Assembly (NCBI RefSeq): GCF_005862305.2
Contig: NZ_CP054021.1
Location: 1,426,001-1,490,000, forward strand
Source of the DNA: Rhizobium indicum
GTDB lineage: Bacteria; Pseudomonadota; Alphaproteobacteria; Rhizobiales; Rhizobiaceae
Direction: 5' to 3'
Length of the DNA stretch: 64,000 nt
Shown here: positions 23,800 to 31,712 of the stretch, piece by piece
Numbering within the stretch: the stretch's first letter is position 1
How the letters are laid out: every line of letters begins with the position of its first letter
The notes under the pieces: generated by a model
What the model was told of the DNA's origin: nothing
Database searches by the model: none
Seen by the model: the letters and a program-made list of their open reading frames with translations, nothing else
Position numbers and translations under genes: made by a program

Positions 23800-23920
23800 G
23801 GATTGCTCTGATAAAATCATGTTGCGAACGGCATCAAGCATATTGCCTTGCCCAGTGCCACAATCTTTTCTCACCCCTTGCCGCAAAGGCGGACCGTTTT
23901 GGGCATCATCCGCCCCACCT

Positions 23921-24063
23921 TCCGTCATCCCAGGCCTTGAGCCTGGGATCCATGCCGCTGCTGATCGAGGCAAGAGTGGATCCTTGGGTCAAGCCGGAGG
24001 AGGAAGGAGCGTGCGGTGGCGTCCGGAGCAAGGACAGCGGCGCATGCGGACATGATCGGCGAC
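23921..24063. repeat. Extended rhizobial palindromic repeat
   Basis: It starts with CCGTCATCCCAGGCC and its hairpin partner, then a second part GGATCCTTGGGTCAAGCC, then a tail GGTGGCGTCCGGAGC...CATGATCGG that also occurs at about 30545-30590. The stretch 23800-24215 is otherwise without a gene. Confidence 0.7.
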
Positions 24064-24215
24064 AGCTCGCACGGTCGCCGATCTTGTTCTGCCGAAACGC
24101 GCAGCGGCGGTGTGGCCACACTCACCGCCTTGTGTAAGTTTTCAAAAAGCGGTTAGCTGCCATCGTTGACTATACTTCGTGTGCTGAGACGTGTCCGCAT
24201 TTCGGGGGAAATCTC

Positions 24216-26150
24216 GTGCACTGGTCCAAACCCCTAAGACTGCATCTCGGCGTCCTGGTTGTCGCATCGCTGCTTTGCACGTCGACGCCGATCATCTGGC
24301 TGGCGTTCAGGCAAGGAAGCGATGCTGCGGTCAGTGCGGGCGTGCAGCAGATGCGCGAGATGAGCCTGCGGCTGATCGAGGGGTACCGCAATACGCTGCA
24401 GGGCGGCACCGAGGCGGTGGCACTGGCATCGACCCTGCCGCAGCTCACCTCGCCGCCGCCCCAGGATATCACGGAGAAACAGCAATTCTTTCTGGAGGTT
24501 CTCAGAAATGTCCCCAACGCGACGAGCGTCTACACCGGCTATCCTGACGGCTCGTATCTACAGGTCATCAACACGCAAAGGCAGGATGTCCGCCGGATCC
24601 TCGCAGCACCCGATGGCACGGCTTTCGCCATCCGCACGATAGCACGCAGACAGGGGCCGGACGTCATATCGACGTTTCGCTTCCTCGACCGCCAGGCAAG
24701 GCCGATCGCCGAGCGTGACGTCGACTTTGCATCATTCGATCCGCGGCAACGCCCCTGGTACCAATCCGTCATCCAGCAGGGCGAGGAAGTATCCGTCGGA
24801 CCCTATGTTGCCGGAACGCTGCAGCTTCCGACGCTGACGATCGCAGCACCGATGAGAGACGACGATCAGGTTGTCGTCGGCATCAACATCCACCTGATGA
24901 CTGTCAGCCGCCTGCTGGATGCGCAGGAAATTTCGCCGCGGGCGCGCGCCTACATCATCGATGATGCCGATGATCTGATCGCCCATTCCGACCCGGCGAT
25001 CATGAACAGGCTTCTCGGCATATGGTCGAAAAGTGCCGGTGACGGCGCCGTTGCCGTCGATACGACGACGGACAGTTACGACACGAGCCTCGAAACGGTG
25101 GCGAGGCTCAGGCGGGATCCGGCCTTTGCAAATGGCGGCGTGGTGCGGATCGATCTCGATGGCGAACGCCAGATCCTGCAGATCGCCCCCGTCGGCGTCT
25201 CCGGTCTGTTCAAGGGAAGCGTCGCCGCAATCGTCGTGCCCCTGGAAGATCTGGTGGCTGAGGCCAATCGGCTGCTCATGCACAATCTCCTGATTGCGGC
25301 CGCCTTCGTGATCGCGGGCGTCGCTGCCTCCGTGATGCTGTCGCGCATGGTCAGCCGCTCCCTCTACCGGCTGGCGGACGAGGCGCGCAGGATCGGCGAT
25401 CTCGACGTCGGCGAGAAAGGCGTCTCCCATTCCTTCATATCGGAGATCAACACGCTCGCAGGCGCGCTGGCGGCAAGCCGCCATGCCATCAGCCAGTTTG
25501 CCCTCTATGTTCCGCGTGAAGTCGTCAGGCGGATCATCGATCCCAAGGGAAGAACCGCCGTCAAGGCGCAGCGGCAGGATGTGACCGTGCTGTTCACCGA
25601 CATTCGCGACTTCACCACCATATCCGAGCAGCATTCGCCCGAGGACGTGGTCGATACGCTGTCGGCCTATTTCGAACTCTTGAACACTATCGCCGAGCAC
25701 AATGGCGGGACTGTCGTGCAATATCTCGGCGATTCCATTTTCGTCATGTGGAACGCCCCTGTTCCGGATGCCGGACATGCCGAAAACGGCTGCCGATGCG
25801 CGCTGGCCATGAAAGCGGCGGTCGACGAGTTGAATGAAGCCAACCGCCGGAATGGCCGTCCCGCGCTCATCACGCGATTTGGATTGCACACCGGCCCGGC
25901 GGTCGTCGGCAGTTTCGGCGCGATTTCGCGACAGCAGTACACAGCCATGGGCGATACGATCAATGTCGCCTCACGGCTGGAAGGACTGAACAAGGAATTC
26001 AACACCTCGATCCTGGTGAGCGCCGCCATATACGAGGCCGTCGCCGATCGCTTCGCCCTTCGCCCGCTTGGCCTGGTGCAGCTCAAGGGGCGCGGCGAGA
26101 AGGTCGATTTATGGGAACTTGTCGAGGAAGGCCGGAGGCCGCAGGAATGA
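24216..26150 (+). CDS. Membrane adenylate/guanylate cyclase (dCache-HAMP-class III)
   Basis: A 644-residue sensor cyclase with a GTG start at 24216 (GGGGAAA upstream). The first transmembrane helix is at about residues 10-32. It is followed by a periplasmic double-Cache region (YTGYPDGSYLQV, DPRQRPWYQSV, VVVGINIHLMTVSRLLD), a second helix near residue 350, a HAMP-like linker (RMVSRSLYRLADEARRIGDLD) and the catalytic domain from about residue 445. Metal Asp residues sit in VLFTDIRDFTT and QYLGDSIFVMWN, with NVASRLEGLN for the transition state. It would make cAMP or cGMP in response to an external ligand. Confidence 0.9.
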   Translation: MHWSKPLRLHLGVLVVASLLCTSTPIIWLAFRQGSDAAVSAGVQQMREMSLRLIEGYRNTLQGGTEAVALASTLPQLTSPPPQDITEKQQFFLEVLRNVPNATSVYTGYPDGSYLQVINTQRQDVRRILAAPDGTAFAIRTIARRQGPDVISTFRFLDRQARPIAERDVDFASFDPRQRPWYQSVIQQGEEVSVGPYVAGTLQLPTLTIAAPMRDDDQVVVGINIHLMTVSRLLDAQEISPRARAYIIDDADDLIAHSDPAIMNRLLGIWSKSAGDGAVAVDTTTDSYDTSLETVARLRRDPAFANGGVVRIDLDGERQILQIAPVGVSGLFKGSVAAIVVPLEDLVAEANRLLMHNLLIAAAFVIAGVAASVMLSRMVSRSLYRLADEARRIGDLDVGEKGVSHSFISEINTLAGALAASRHAISQFALYVPREVVRRIIDPKGRTAVKAQRQDVTVLFTDIRDFTTISEQHSPEDVVDTLSAYFELLNTIAEHNGGTVVQYLGDSIFVMWNAPVPDAGHAENGCRCALAMKAAVDELNEANRRNGRPALITRFGLHTGPAVVGSFGAISRQQYTAMGDTINVASRLEGLNKEFNTSILVSAAIYEAVADRFALRPLGLVQLKGRGEKVDLWELVEEGRRPQE

Positions 26151-26269
26151 ATGAGGCGTTCGGGTTGCTACCAACGGCAGCTTCGCGCCCGCCGCCAGCG
26201 GCCTTGTGGCGTCGCAAACTTTCTCTATTTCTTCCGTCAATTTAATCATGGCCGCCAAGGGTATCGCCA

Positions 26270-27004
26270 ATGGGATGGGAAGCACTCGGGCAATGGGGTG
26301 AAGACGCGGTTCGCATCGAACCGCTCACCGGTGGAGTTGCCAACGACGTGTGGAGCGTTCGCTTAAACGGGCAGATCGCGGTCGCTCGTCTCGGCTCCAG
26401 GAGCGACGCTGATCTTGCATGGGAAGCCGAGCTGCTCCAATACCTCGACCGTGAAGGCATGACCGTTCCGGTGCCGATGCCGACGACTGACGGCCGGCTG
26501 TTCGTGGACGGGCTGGTGGTGATGAAATACATGGAGGGCGGACCGCCCGAGACGAAGTCCGACTGGCGTCGCGTCGCCGACACGCTGCGCGAGCTGCATC
26601 GGCTGACGCAGGGCTGGCCGCAGCGCCCGGGCTGGCGGTCGTCGAGCGACCTCCTGCATACCGAAACCGGAACGAGGATCAACCTTACCGCGATGCCGCC
26701 TGAGGGCGTTATTCGATGTCGAGCGGCGTGGGCACGGCTCATCGGGCGTCAGACATGCGTTGTCCACGGCAACCCCAACAGCCCCGGCAACGTCCGCATG
26801 ACTGCAGATCGGGTCGCGTTGATCGACTGGGATGAGTCACATGTCGACGTCCCCGACCTTGACCTGGTGCTGCCCGACAATGCTGCCGATCTCGACGACG
26901 GCGCACATGACATCGCCGCGCAAGCCTCAGCCGCATGGGAAGCCGCCGTCTGCTGGCAGGACGAATACGCAGTCAAGCGGCTTGCCGAGGTTCGGGCGGT
27001 CTGA
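26270..27004 (+). CDS. Aminoglycoside-phosphotransferase-like protein
   Basis: A 244-residue kinase-fold protein (AAGGG before the ATG at 26270). The N-lobe shows IEPLTGGVANDVWSVRLNGQIAVARLGSR, with the lysine position of the family not obvious. VPVPMPTTDGRLFVDGLVVMKYMEG is the hinge. The Brenner motif reads HGNPNSPGN where the catalytic Asp (HGD) is expected, although the downstream metal site LIDWDESHVD is intact. If real, the Asn change would reduce or abolish phosphotransfer. The C-terminus is short for a full APH. Confidence 0.75.
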   Translation: MGWEALGQWGEDAVRIEPLTGGVANDVWSVRLNGQIAVARLGSRSDADLAWEAELLQYLDREGMTVPVPMPTTDGRLFVDGLVVMKYMEGGPPETKSDWRRVADTLRELHRLTQGWPQRPGWRSSSDLLHTETGTRINLTAMPPEGVIRCRAAWARLIGRQTCVVHGNPNSPGNVRMTADRVALIDWDESHVDVPDLDLVLPDNAADLDDGAHDIAAQASAAWEAAVCWQDEYAVKRLAEVRAV

Positions 27005-27153
27005 GTAGTTTCGCCGGATCGACAGGCGGCATCCACCCGTGAATTGCGCCATCGCCAGCGGAACATGGGTTGGCGGCGGACTTCAGGAAGCAGTCACGCT
27101 GCGCCAATTCCCTGTTTCGTCCTGTTCGAGGCATGGCCGAATGAGTCGAGCTG

Positions 27154-27648
27154 TCACACGCTCGCACTGAGCGTGATGAGAAGTTCATCCAACTGCTCGA
27201 ACTGCTCGGGCAACGCGTCTTCCATACCGACGAAAGACTGGTCGAGCGCTTCCTTCGAGGGATAGAGTTCCCGCAGCACCAGCAGCGTCCTGCCGTCCTC
27301 TTCCTCGAAGGTCACCGTGGTGACGGCGCCCTCCTCCCCGCCTTCGTCATTGCTCCAGACGAGGCGCGATGGCGGCGACACGTCGAGATATTTGCCGAAG
27401 AAGGCCATGGCGTCGGCGGCGTCGTGTCCGAACGTGATGCGATAGCTGCCCCCGGTGCGAACATCCATCTCGCAGGAAAGAATGGGCACGCCCATCGACT
27501 TCGGCGCCCACCACAGCTTGAACAATTCGGGCTTGGTCCACGCGTCGAATACGAGGCGAACCGGGCCGTTGAAGGTGCGCGTCACCACGAGTTCAAGCTC
27601 CGATCTCCGTTCGACCACCGTGCGGCCGTTACTCGCTCTGTCCCCCAT
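27154..27648 (-). CDS. SRPBCC (AHSA1-type) protein
   Basis: A 164-residue protein of the Bet v1/START fold used to bind hydrophobic ligands. It starts at the ATG at 27648 after AAGGAG and overlaps the ArsR gene by 20 bp. Signatures are LVVTRTFNGPVRLVFDAWTKPELFKLWWAPKSMG, the conserved family opening, YRITFGHD, and the helix EALDQSFVGMEDALPEQFEQLDELL. The ArsR-SRPBCC operon is a common two-gene unit; the ligand is not known. Confidence 0.85.
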   Translation of the reverse strand: MGDRASNGRTVVERRSELELVVTRTFNGPVRLVFDAWTKPELFKLWWAPKSMGVPILSCEMDVRTGGSYRITFGHDAADAMAFFGKYLDVSPPSRLVWSNDEGGEEGAVTTVTFEEEDGRTLLVLRELYPSKEALDQSFVGMEDALPEQFEQLDELLITLSASV

Positions 27649-27991
27649 CGACTTTCTCCTTCCGTTTTAGTGCCTCGATGACGTCATCAAGCGCGTCGAA
27701 GCGTGCGTTCCAGATCTGGCGGCGCGCTTCGATCCAGGCCGCCTCTTCCTCGAGCCCGCGTGATCCCAGCCTGCAGGTCCGCACACGGCCGACCTTCTCC
27801 GTCGTCACCAGCCCCGCCTGCTCCAGGACGCCAATGTGCTTCTTCATGCCCGTGAGGGTCATGTGGAATTTCTCTGCGAGCTCCGTGATCGAAGCATCCG
27901 CACTCCCGAGCTGCTCCAGAACGCCGCGTCGCGTGGCGTCCGAGAGCGCGGCAAAAGAGGCGTCAAGGCGAGCTGTCGAAAACTGAACCAT
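27629..27991 (-). CDS. ArsR-family regulator paired with SRPBCC protein
   Basis: A 120-residue winged helix-turn-helix: LDASFAALSDATRRGVLEQLGSADASITELAEKFHMTLTGMKKHIGVLEQAGLVTTEKVGRVRTCRL. It lacks the Cys pair of metal-sensing ArsR proteins, as is usual for the SRPBCC-linked subgroup (HTH_20 type). A strong inverted repeat (27982-28001) overlaps its start codon, so it should repress itself together with the SRPBCC gene. Confidence 0.9.
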   Translation of the reverse strand: MVQFSTARLDASFAALSDATRRGVLEQLGSADASITELAEKFHMTLTGMKKHIGVLEQAGLVTTEKVGRVRTCRLGSRGLEEEAAWIEARRQIWNARFDALDDVIEALKRKEKVDGGQSE

Positions 27992-28001
27992 ATAGTTCAG
28001 T
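27982..28001. promoter_or_regulatory. ArsR operator ACTGAAC-N6-GTTCAGT
   Basis: Seven-base perfect arms with a 6-base spacer overlap the start codon of the ArsR gene (27989-27991). Placement on the start codon is the classic autoregulatory position. Confidence 0.65.
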
Positions 28002-28057
28002 GTCTAGCACGCAGATCGGCGTCATGCAAGGGACCGAGATCCGCCTCAGGCGATCGG

Positions 28058-28198
28058 CTAGCGTTGGAAAGTGAGGTGGCTGGTGCCGCTCGATGAGGTT
28101 TCCGCCTTGACGGTGCAGCCGGCTTCCAGGCCGCGCAGCGCTTCCCGAACCTCATGCACTTTCTGAAGTTCGTGCCGAAACGAGCGGATCGTGATGGA
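28058..28198 (-). pseudogene. C-terminal gene remnant
   Basis: On the minus strand a coding-like frame reads FRHELQKVHEVREALRGLEAG then CTVKAETSSSGTSHLTFQR and a stop at 28058. It keeps the composition of a real protein (amphipathic helix, then a beta end) but has no start, and an in-frame stop lies just upstream near 28200. It appears to be the last 40-45 codons of a lost gene. Family unknown. Confidence 0.5.
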
Positions 28199-28349
28199 CT
28201 ATGGCACGCCCAATCCCGGCGACCCCGAGCATTTCCGCGCCACGGTGACCTTCGATGAGCAGGCTGACGGCAAGACGTTTCTGACCCTGCGCCAGCGATT
28301 TTTGCCCCGTGATTTCGCCCACGCAAAATTGCCTTTGACATTTCGCTGA
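28185..28349 (+). pseudogene. SRPBCC gene fragment
   Basis: On the plus strand the frame reads VMDYGTPNPGDPEHFRATVT then FDEQADGKTFLTLRQRF. This is the central hallmark of AHSA1-type SRPBCC proteins (HFRATVTFDE and TLRQ). After that the similarity stops, and an unrelated tail (LPRDFAHAKLPLTFR) runs to a stop at 28349. No start domain is present. It lies just before an intact ArsR-SRPBCC operon and touches a second remnant on the other strand. Confidence 0.65.
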
Positions 28350-28360
28350 ACAGAATATAT

Positions 28361-28377
28361 CCATATGGCTATATAGC
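28361..28377. promoter_or_regulatory. AT-rich palindromic operator before ArsR gene
   Basis: Two perfect palindromes overlap by one base: CCATATGG (28361-28368) and GCTATATAGC (28368-28377), 13 bases before the start codon at 28391. A likely ArsR binding region. Confidence 0.5.
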
Positions 28378-28390
28378 TAAATGGTGATAT

Positions 28391-28723
28391 ATGGACGACA
28401 AGCTCGATGCGATTTTCTCCGCACTCGCCGATCCCACAAGGCGAGCAATTCTTGGGCGGCTTGCGAACGGCAAGGCGACGGTGGCTGAACTCGCTGATCC
28501 CTTCGAGTTGTCTCAGCCTGCCATATCAAAGCATCTCAAGGTCCTGGAACAGGCCGGATTGATCCGCTCCGGCCGTGAAGCGAATTCGCGTCCCCGCGTC
28601 CTCGAGCCGACCGCGTTGAAGACGGTTGCTGATTGGATCGCCGATTACAGAGGCTTCTGGGATCAAAGCTTTGATCGTCTCGATGACTATCTGTCCAAGG
28701 TACAAGGATACGACAATGACTAA
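28391..28723 (+). CDS. ArsR-family regulator, second SRPBCC operon
   Basis: A 110-residue repressor: MDDKLDAIFSALADPTRRAILGRLANGKATVAELADPFELSQPAISKHLKVLEQAGLIRSGREANSRPRVLEPTALKTVADW. It has the typical SDHR-type layout without metal-binding Cys. It begins an operon: the next start codon at 28716 lies inside its end. There is no strong ribosome site before the ATG at 28391, so initiation may depend on the AT-rich leader. Confidence 0.9.
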   Translation: MDDKLDAIFSALADPTRRAILGRLANGKATVAELADPFELSQPAISKHLKVLEQAGLIRSGREANSRPRVLEPTALKTVADWIADYRGFWDQSFDRLDDYLSKVQGYDND

Positions 28724-29201
28724 TCAAGAGACCGACACCGCCAATACCCGCGACCTAGTTCTCGTCCGAAGGTTTGATGCTCCATGCGATCTGGTTTTCA
28801 GGGCATGGACCGACCCGAAAGCGTTAGCACAGTGGTGCGGTCCTCACGGTTTCAAGGCGGTGGGCGACCAGCTTGAAGCTTGGCCCGGCGGTAGACACCG
28901 CGCCTGTCTGATCGCGCCAGATGGAGAAGAGCATTGGGTCCGCGGAAAATATCTGGAGGTCGAGCCGCCGCACAGGCTTGTCTTCACTCATGCCTGGGAA
29001 CTCGCAACCGGCGAAAATAGCCCGGAAACGGTCGTCACCATCACGTTCAGGGAAAGCGACGGAGGTACGGAAATGACTTTTCGGCAGAGTGGATTTGATA
29101 GCGCATCGTCACTTGCGGGTCATGAAGCCGGCTGGTCGCAAAGTCTCGAGCGGTTGAGCTTGTTTCTCGGAACTGAATCCGAAGGGCCGGATCATGCTTA
29201 A
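28716..29201 (+). CDS. SRPBCC (AHSA1-type) protein
   Basis: A 161-residue protein whose ATG at 28716 overlaps the ArsR gene by 8 bp, with AAGGA inside the ArsR end. It has LVLVRRFDAPCDLVFRAWTDPKALAQWCGPHGFK and the ligand-cavity region RACLIAPDGEEHWVRGKYLEVEPPHRLVFTHAWE, then VVTITFRESDGGTEMTFRQSGFDS. It is the intact counterpart of the fragment at 28185. The downstream GST gene follows closely, so detoxification of an electrophile is a reasonable guess. Confidence 0.88.
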   Translation: MTNQETDTANTRDLVLVRRFDAPCDLVFRAWTDPKALAQWCGPHGFKAVGDQLEAWPGGRHRACLIAPDGEEHWVRGKYLEVEPPHRLVFTHAWELATGENSPETVVTITFRESDGGTEMTFRQSGFDSASSLAGHEAGWSQSLERLSLFLGTESEGPDHA

Positions 29202-29208
29202 GGCGGCG

Positions 29209-29814
29209 ATGAAGCTCTATTACTGTGAGACGCTCAATCCCCGGAAGGCCTGCGCCGCCGCTCGTTATCTCAAAGCCGACGTCGAGTTCGTCAGGGTTGA
29301 CCTGGCAAGCGGAGAACAGCGCAGTCCAAAATTCCTGGCGCTTAACCCGAACGGGAAAGTGCCGGTGCTGCAGGATGATGCGGGAACTTTATGGGAAGCG
29401 AACGCCATCATGTGCAGGCTGTCTGACAGCGTCGCATCGGATTTTTGGCCGCATGACCACCGGCAAATCGACGTGCTGCGCTGGTTGAGTTGGGATGCCA
29501 GTCACTTCACCCGGCACGGAGCAACGCTGTGGTTTGAAACCTTGATCAAGCCGTTGTTCGGCGGGGAGCCTGACGTCGCCGTGATCGACGATGCGAAGAC
29601 GAGTTTTCGGCTCCACGCTCGCGTGCTCGACGATCATTTGGCCAACAACAGCGTCGCCGTCGGGGAGACACTGACTGTGGCAGACTTCGCATTGGCCGCC
29701 GCACTTCCTTATGCGACTTCTGCTGAGATTCCAGTTTCCGAGTTTACGCATATACAGGCGTGGTACGAACGGCTTGAACAACTGGATGCGTGGCGAAACC
29801 CTTTCCCAGCCTAA
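29209..29814 (+). CDS. Glutathione S-transferase
   Basis: A 201-residue GST, third gene of the ArsR operon. I start it at the ATG at 29209 (MKLYYCETLNPRKACAAAR), the typical first strand; an ATG five codons earlier overlaps the previous stop. The thioredoxin-like domain has NPNGKVPVLQDDAGTLWEANAIMCRL (cis-Pro and glutathione gamma-glutamyl contact Glu-Ala/Ser positions). The helical domain has LTVADFALAAALPYA with the N-capping box. A Cys at residue 6 and Asn/Pro nearby could serve as the catalytic site. Confidence 0.88.
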   Translation: MKLYYCETLNPRKACAAARYLKADVEFVRVDLASGEQRSPKFLALNPNGKVPVLQDDAGTLWEANAIMCRLSDSVASDFWPHDHRQIDVLRWLSWDASHFTRHGATLWFETLIKPLFGGEPDVAVIDDAKTSFRLHARVLDDHLANNSVAVGETLTVADFALAAALPYATSAEIPVSEFTHIQAWYERLEQLDAWRNPFPA

Positions 29815-29924
29815 GAGGGCACGAGCGAAGGACCTCTTTTGCCAGGGTGAAAGGCGTTGGCAAAGGCACGTGAATTTATCGAGATCGGCCACCGATCTAT
29901 TGGCTACCTTTCTGGAGATGAAGC

Positions 29925-30299
29925 ATGTTCACCCACGTGATGATTGGAAGCAACGACTTGGAGCGGGCCAGAAACTTCTACGACGCCACGTTCGCTGCCT
30001 TGGGAGGCAAGCCCGGCGAGATGGATGCAAGAGGCAGGCTGATCTATGCCCACGAGGGTGGTCGGCTGATGATCACGAAACCGATTGATGGCAAGCCGGC
30101 GACCGCAGCCAACGGTGGGACTATCGGTATCGCCGCCGCGAGCCCCGACCATGTTCTAGCGTGGCATGCCGCCGGTACTGCGCATGGTGGCACAGCGATC
30201 GAAAGCCCGCCACGGGAACGTCCGAACGGGTCATTCGTCGCCTATCTTCGCGATCCTGACGGAAATAAACTGACCGTACGGTCGCAGCCGACGAAATGA
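29925..30299 (+). CDS. Glyoxalase/VOC-fold protein
   Basis: A 124-residue protein, last gene of the ArsR-SRPBCC-GST region (111 bp after the GST stop), with GGAGATGAAGC before the ATG at 29925. It has MFTHVMIGSNDLERARNFYDATFAALGGKPG, GRLMITKPIDGKPATAANGGTIGIAAASPDHVLAWH and FVAYLRDPDGNKLTV. That is the arrangement of small single-module VOC proteins in which a metal and a thiol adduct may bind. It probably belongs to the same detoxification unit. Confidence 0.85.
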   Translation: MFTHVMIGSNDLERARNFYDATFAALGGKPGEMDARGRLIYAHEGGRLMITKPIDGKPATAANGGTIGIAAASPDHVLAWHAAGTAHGGTAIESPPRERPNGSFVAYLRDPDGNKLTVRSQPTK

Positions 30300-30354
30300 G
30301 TTAGCCTTCAGCAGCGCCTACTGGACAGCATGGTCGAGAGCGACCCATGTACCA

Positions 30355-30447
30355 TCAATCCTGCGCCGGCTCCCACAGCTCGACTGGATTGCCTTCGGAA
30401 TCGTGAATCCGGGCAAAGCGGCCGTCAAGATAGTCTTTAAACCAAGC
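30355..30447 (-). pseudogene. C-terminal scar of a VOC/glyoxalase gene
   Basis: On the minus strand the frame reads AWFKDYLDGRFARIHDSEGN then PVELWEPAQD and a stop at 30355. GRFARIHDxEGNPVELWEP is the very characteristic last strand of glyoxalase-like VOC enzymes. Upstream of it the frame hits a stop within a few codons, so only about 30 codons survive. A palindromic repeat follows 60 bases away (30506). The remaining gap to 30658 holds nothing else I can support. Confidence 0.75.
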
Positions 30448-30505
30448 AGATACTCGCTATCAGGCAGGCGCTGGCCTCATCCACTTCCCGGAAGGAGGAG
30501 GCCAG

Positions 30506-30591
30506 AATGGATCCTCGGGTCAAGCCCGAGGACGACGGAGCGCGGGGTGGCGTCCGCAGCCGGAACAGCGACGTATGCCGACATGATCGGG
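30506..30591. repeat. Partial rhizobial palindromic repeat
   Basis: Only the second half of the element is present: GGATCCTCGGGTCAAGCCCG with its hairpin and the tail GGTGGCGTCCGCAGC...CATGATCGG shared with 23990-24063. The first half (GTCATCCCAGG hairpin) is missing. Confidence 0.7.
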
Positions 30592-30658
30592 TGCCATCAA
30601 CACCGGTTTGGCCCGCAATTCGCCCGTGAAGGCCTAGCCGAGGTCTCGGACAGCCGTT

Positions 30659-31591
30659 TCAATTTCCAGCCATCGCTTCTGCCACCGGAGCGCCGGAGAC
30701 ATCCTTTGCCACCTCTGATATCAATGACCTCAGCCACCGATGGGCGGGGTCGTTTCGGTAGCGGACATGCCATGCCAGCTCGACCGGGAAGCTGCCGAGA
30801 TCGACCGGTGCGGGCAGGACTTTGAGACGCGGGTCGCGGGCAAGGCGATGGCAGATCAGCCGGGGCAGCGTCGCGCAGTAGTCCGTGACGGCCACCATTT
30901 CCGGGACCGCCAGGAAATGAGTGACGGAGACCGAGACGTCGCGCCTGAGGCCTGCCTGCTGCAGCATCTGGAACAGGCCGACGCGCATCCGGCCGGGCGG
31001 AAGCACGTTGACATGCCGCATCCGCTGATACTGTTCCTCGGAGATGCTTTCGGCGATCTCGGGATGATCTTTGCGCACGACACAGGCCAGCCCATCATCC
31101 ATGAGATGCTGCACGACCATGTTATCAGGCGGCTCGACGATCCTGCCGAGCACCATTTCCGTCGCCCCTGACATCGCGCCGGTCTCGGCCAGATCATTGC
31201 CGAAGGGCGTCAGGCGCAGCCTGATCCCGGGAGCGCATTCGCGCAGCCGCGCCACGATCACCGGCATCAGCACGAACTCGACGTAGCTGTTGGGGGCGAT
31301 GGTGAACTGCCGTGTCGCTCGCGCCGGATCGAACGCCTGCTGACCGAGAATGACGTCATCGAGGCTCGCCAGAGCCGTGCGGATCACCGGAGCAAGTGCC
31401 TCTGCCATCTCAGTCGGCTTCATGCCATAGCGCTCGCGGATGAACAGCGGATCGCGCAGCGTCTCGCGAAGGCGGTTCAAGGCGTTGGAGACGGCCGGCT
31501 GCGTCATGCCCAGTTGTTCGGCTGCGCGCGTGACGTTGCGCTCTTCCATGAGCGCCACGAAGACAGGGAGAAGGTTGAGGTCATACTTCAT
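30659..31591 (-). CDS. LysR-family regulator (NodD-like subgroup)
   Basis: A 310-residue protein. MKYDLNLLPVFVALMEERNVTRAAEQLGMTQPAVSNALNRLRETLRDPLFIRERYGMKPTEMAEAL is the LysR helix-turn-helix with the opening of the NodD/NahR-like subgroup. The effector domain follows (RQFTIAPNSYVEFVLMPVIVARLRE). It is divergent from a DJ-1/PfpI-type gene at 31713, and a 7-12-7 inverted repeat lies at its start. It probably controls that gene in response to a reactive small molecule. Confidence 0.88.
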   Translation of the reverse strand: MKYDLNLLPVFVALMEERNVTRAAEQLGMTQPAVSNALNRLRETLRDPLFIRERYGMKPTEMAEALAPVIRTALASLDDVILGQQAFDPARATRQFTIAPNSYVEFVLMPVIVARLRECAPGIRLRLTPFGNDLAETGAMSGATEMVLGRIVEPPDNMVVQHLMDDGLACVVRKDHPEIAESISEEQYQRMRHVNVLPPGRMRVGLFQMLQQAGLRRDVSVSVTHFLAVPEMVAVTDYCATLPRLICHRLARDPRLKVLPAPVDLGSFPVELAWHVRYRNDPAHRWLRSLISEVAKDVSGAPVAEAMAGN

Positions 31592-31593
31592 CC

Positions 31594-31619
31594 AGATATA
31601 TTGCCGAACGCATATCTGA
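31594..31619. promoter_or_regulatory. LysR site CAGATAT-N12-ATATCTG
   Basis: Perfect 7-base arms separated by 12 bases lie immediately upstream of the LysR start at 31591, between two divergent genes. Size and position fit a LysR-type T-N11-A recognition box. Confidence 0.65.
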
Positions 31620-31712
31620 AATCAAAGAAATAAATTTCCGGAATGATAGCGGCCGAGGCATGATCCCCTCAACAAAAGCAACCGATCACATCTGTCTCGA
31701 AAGGATCTCCAG

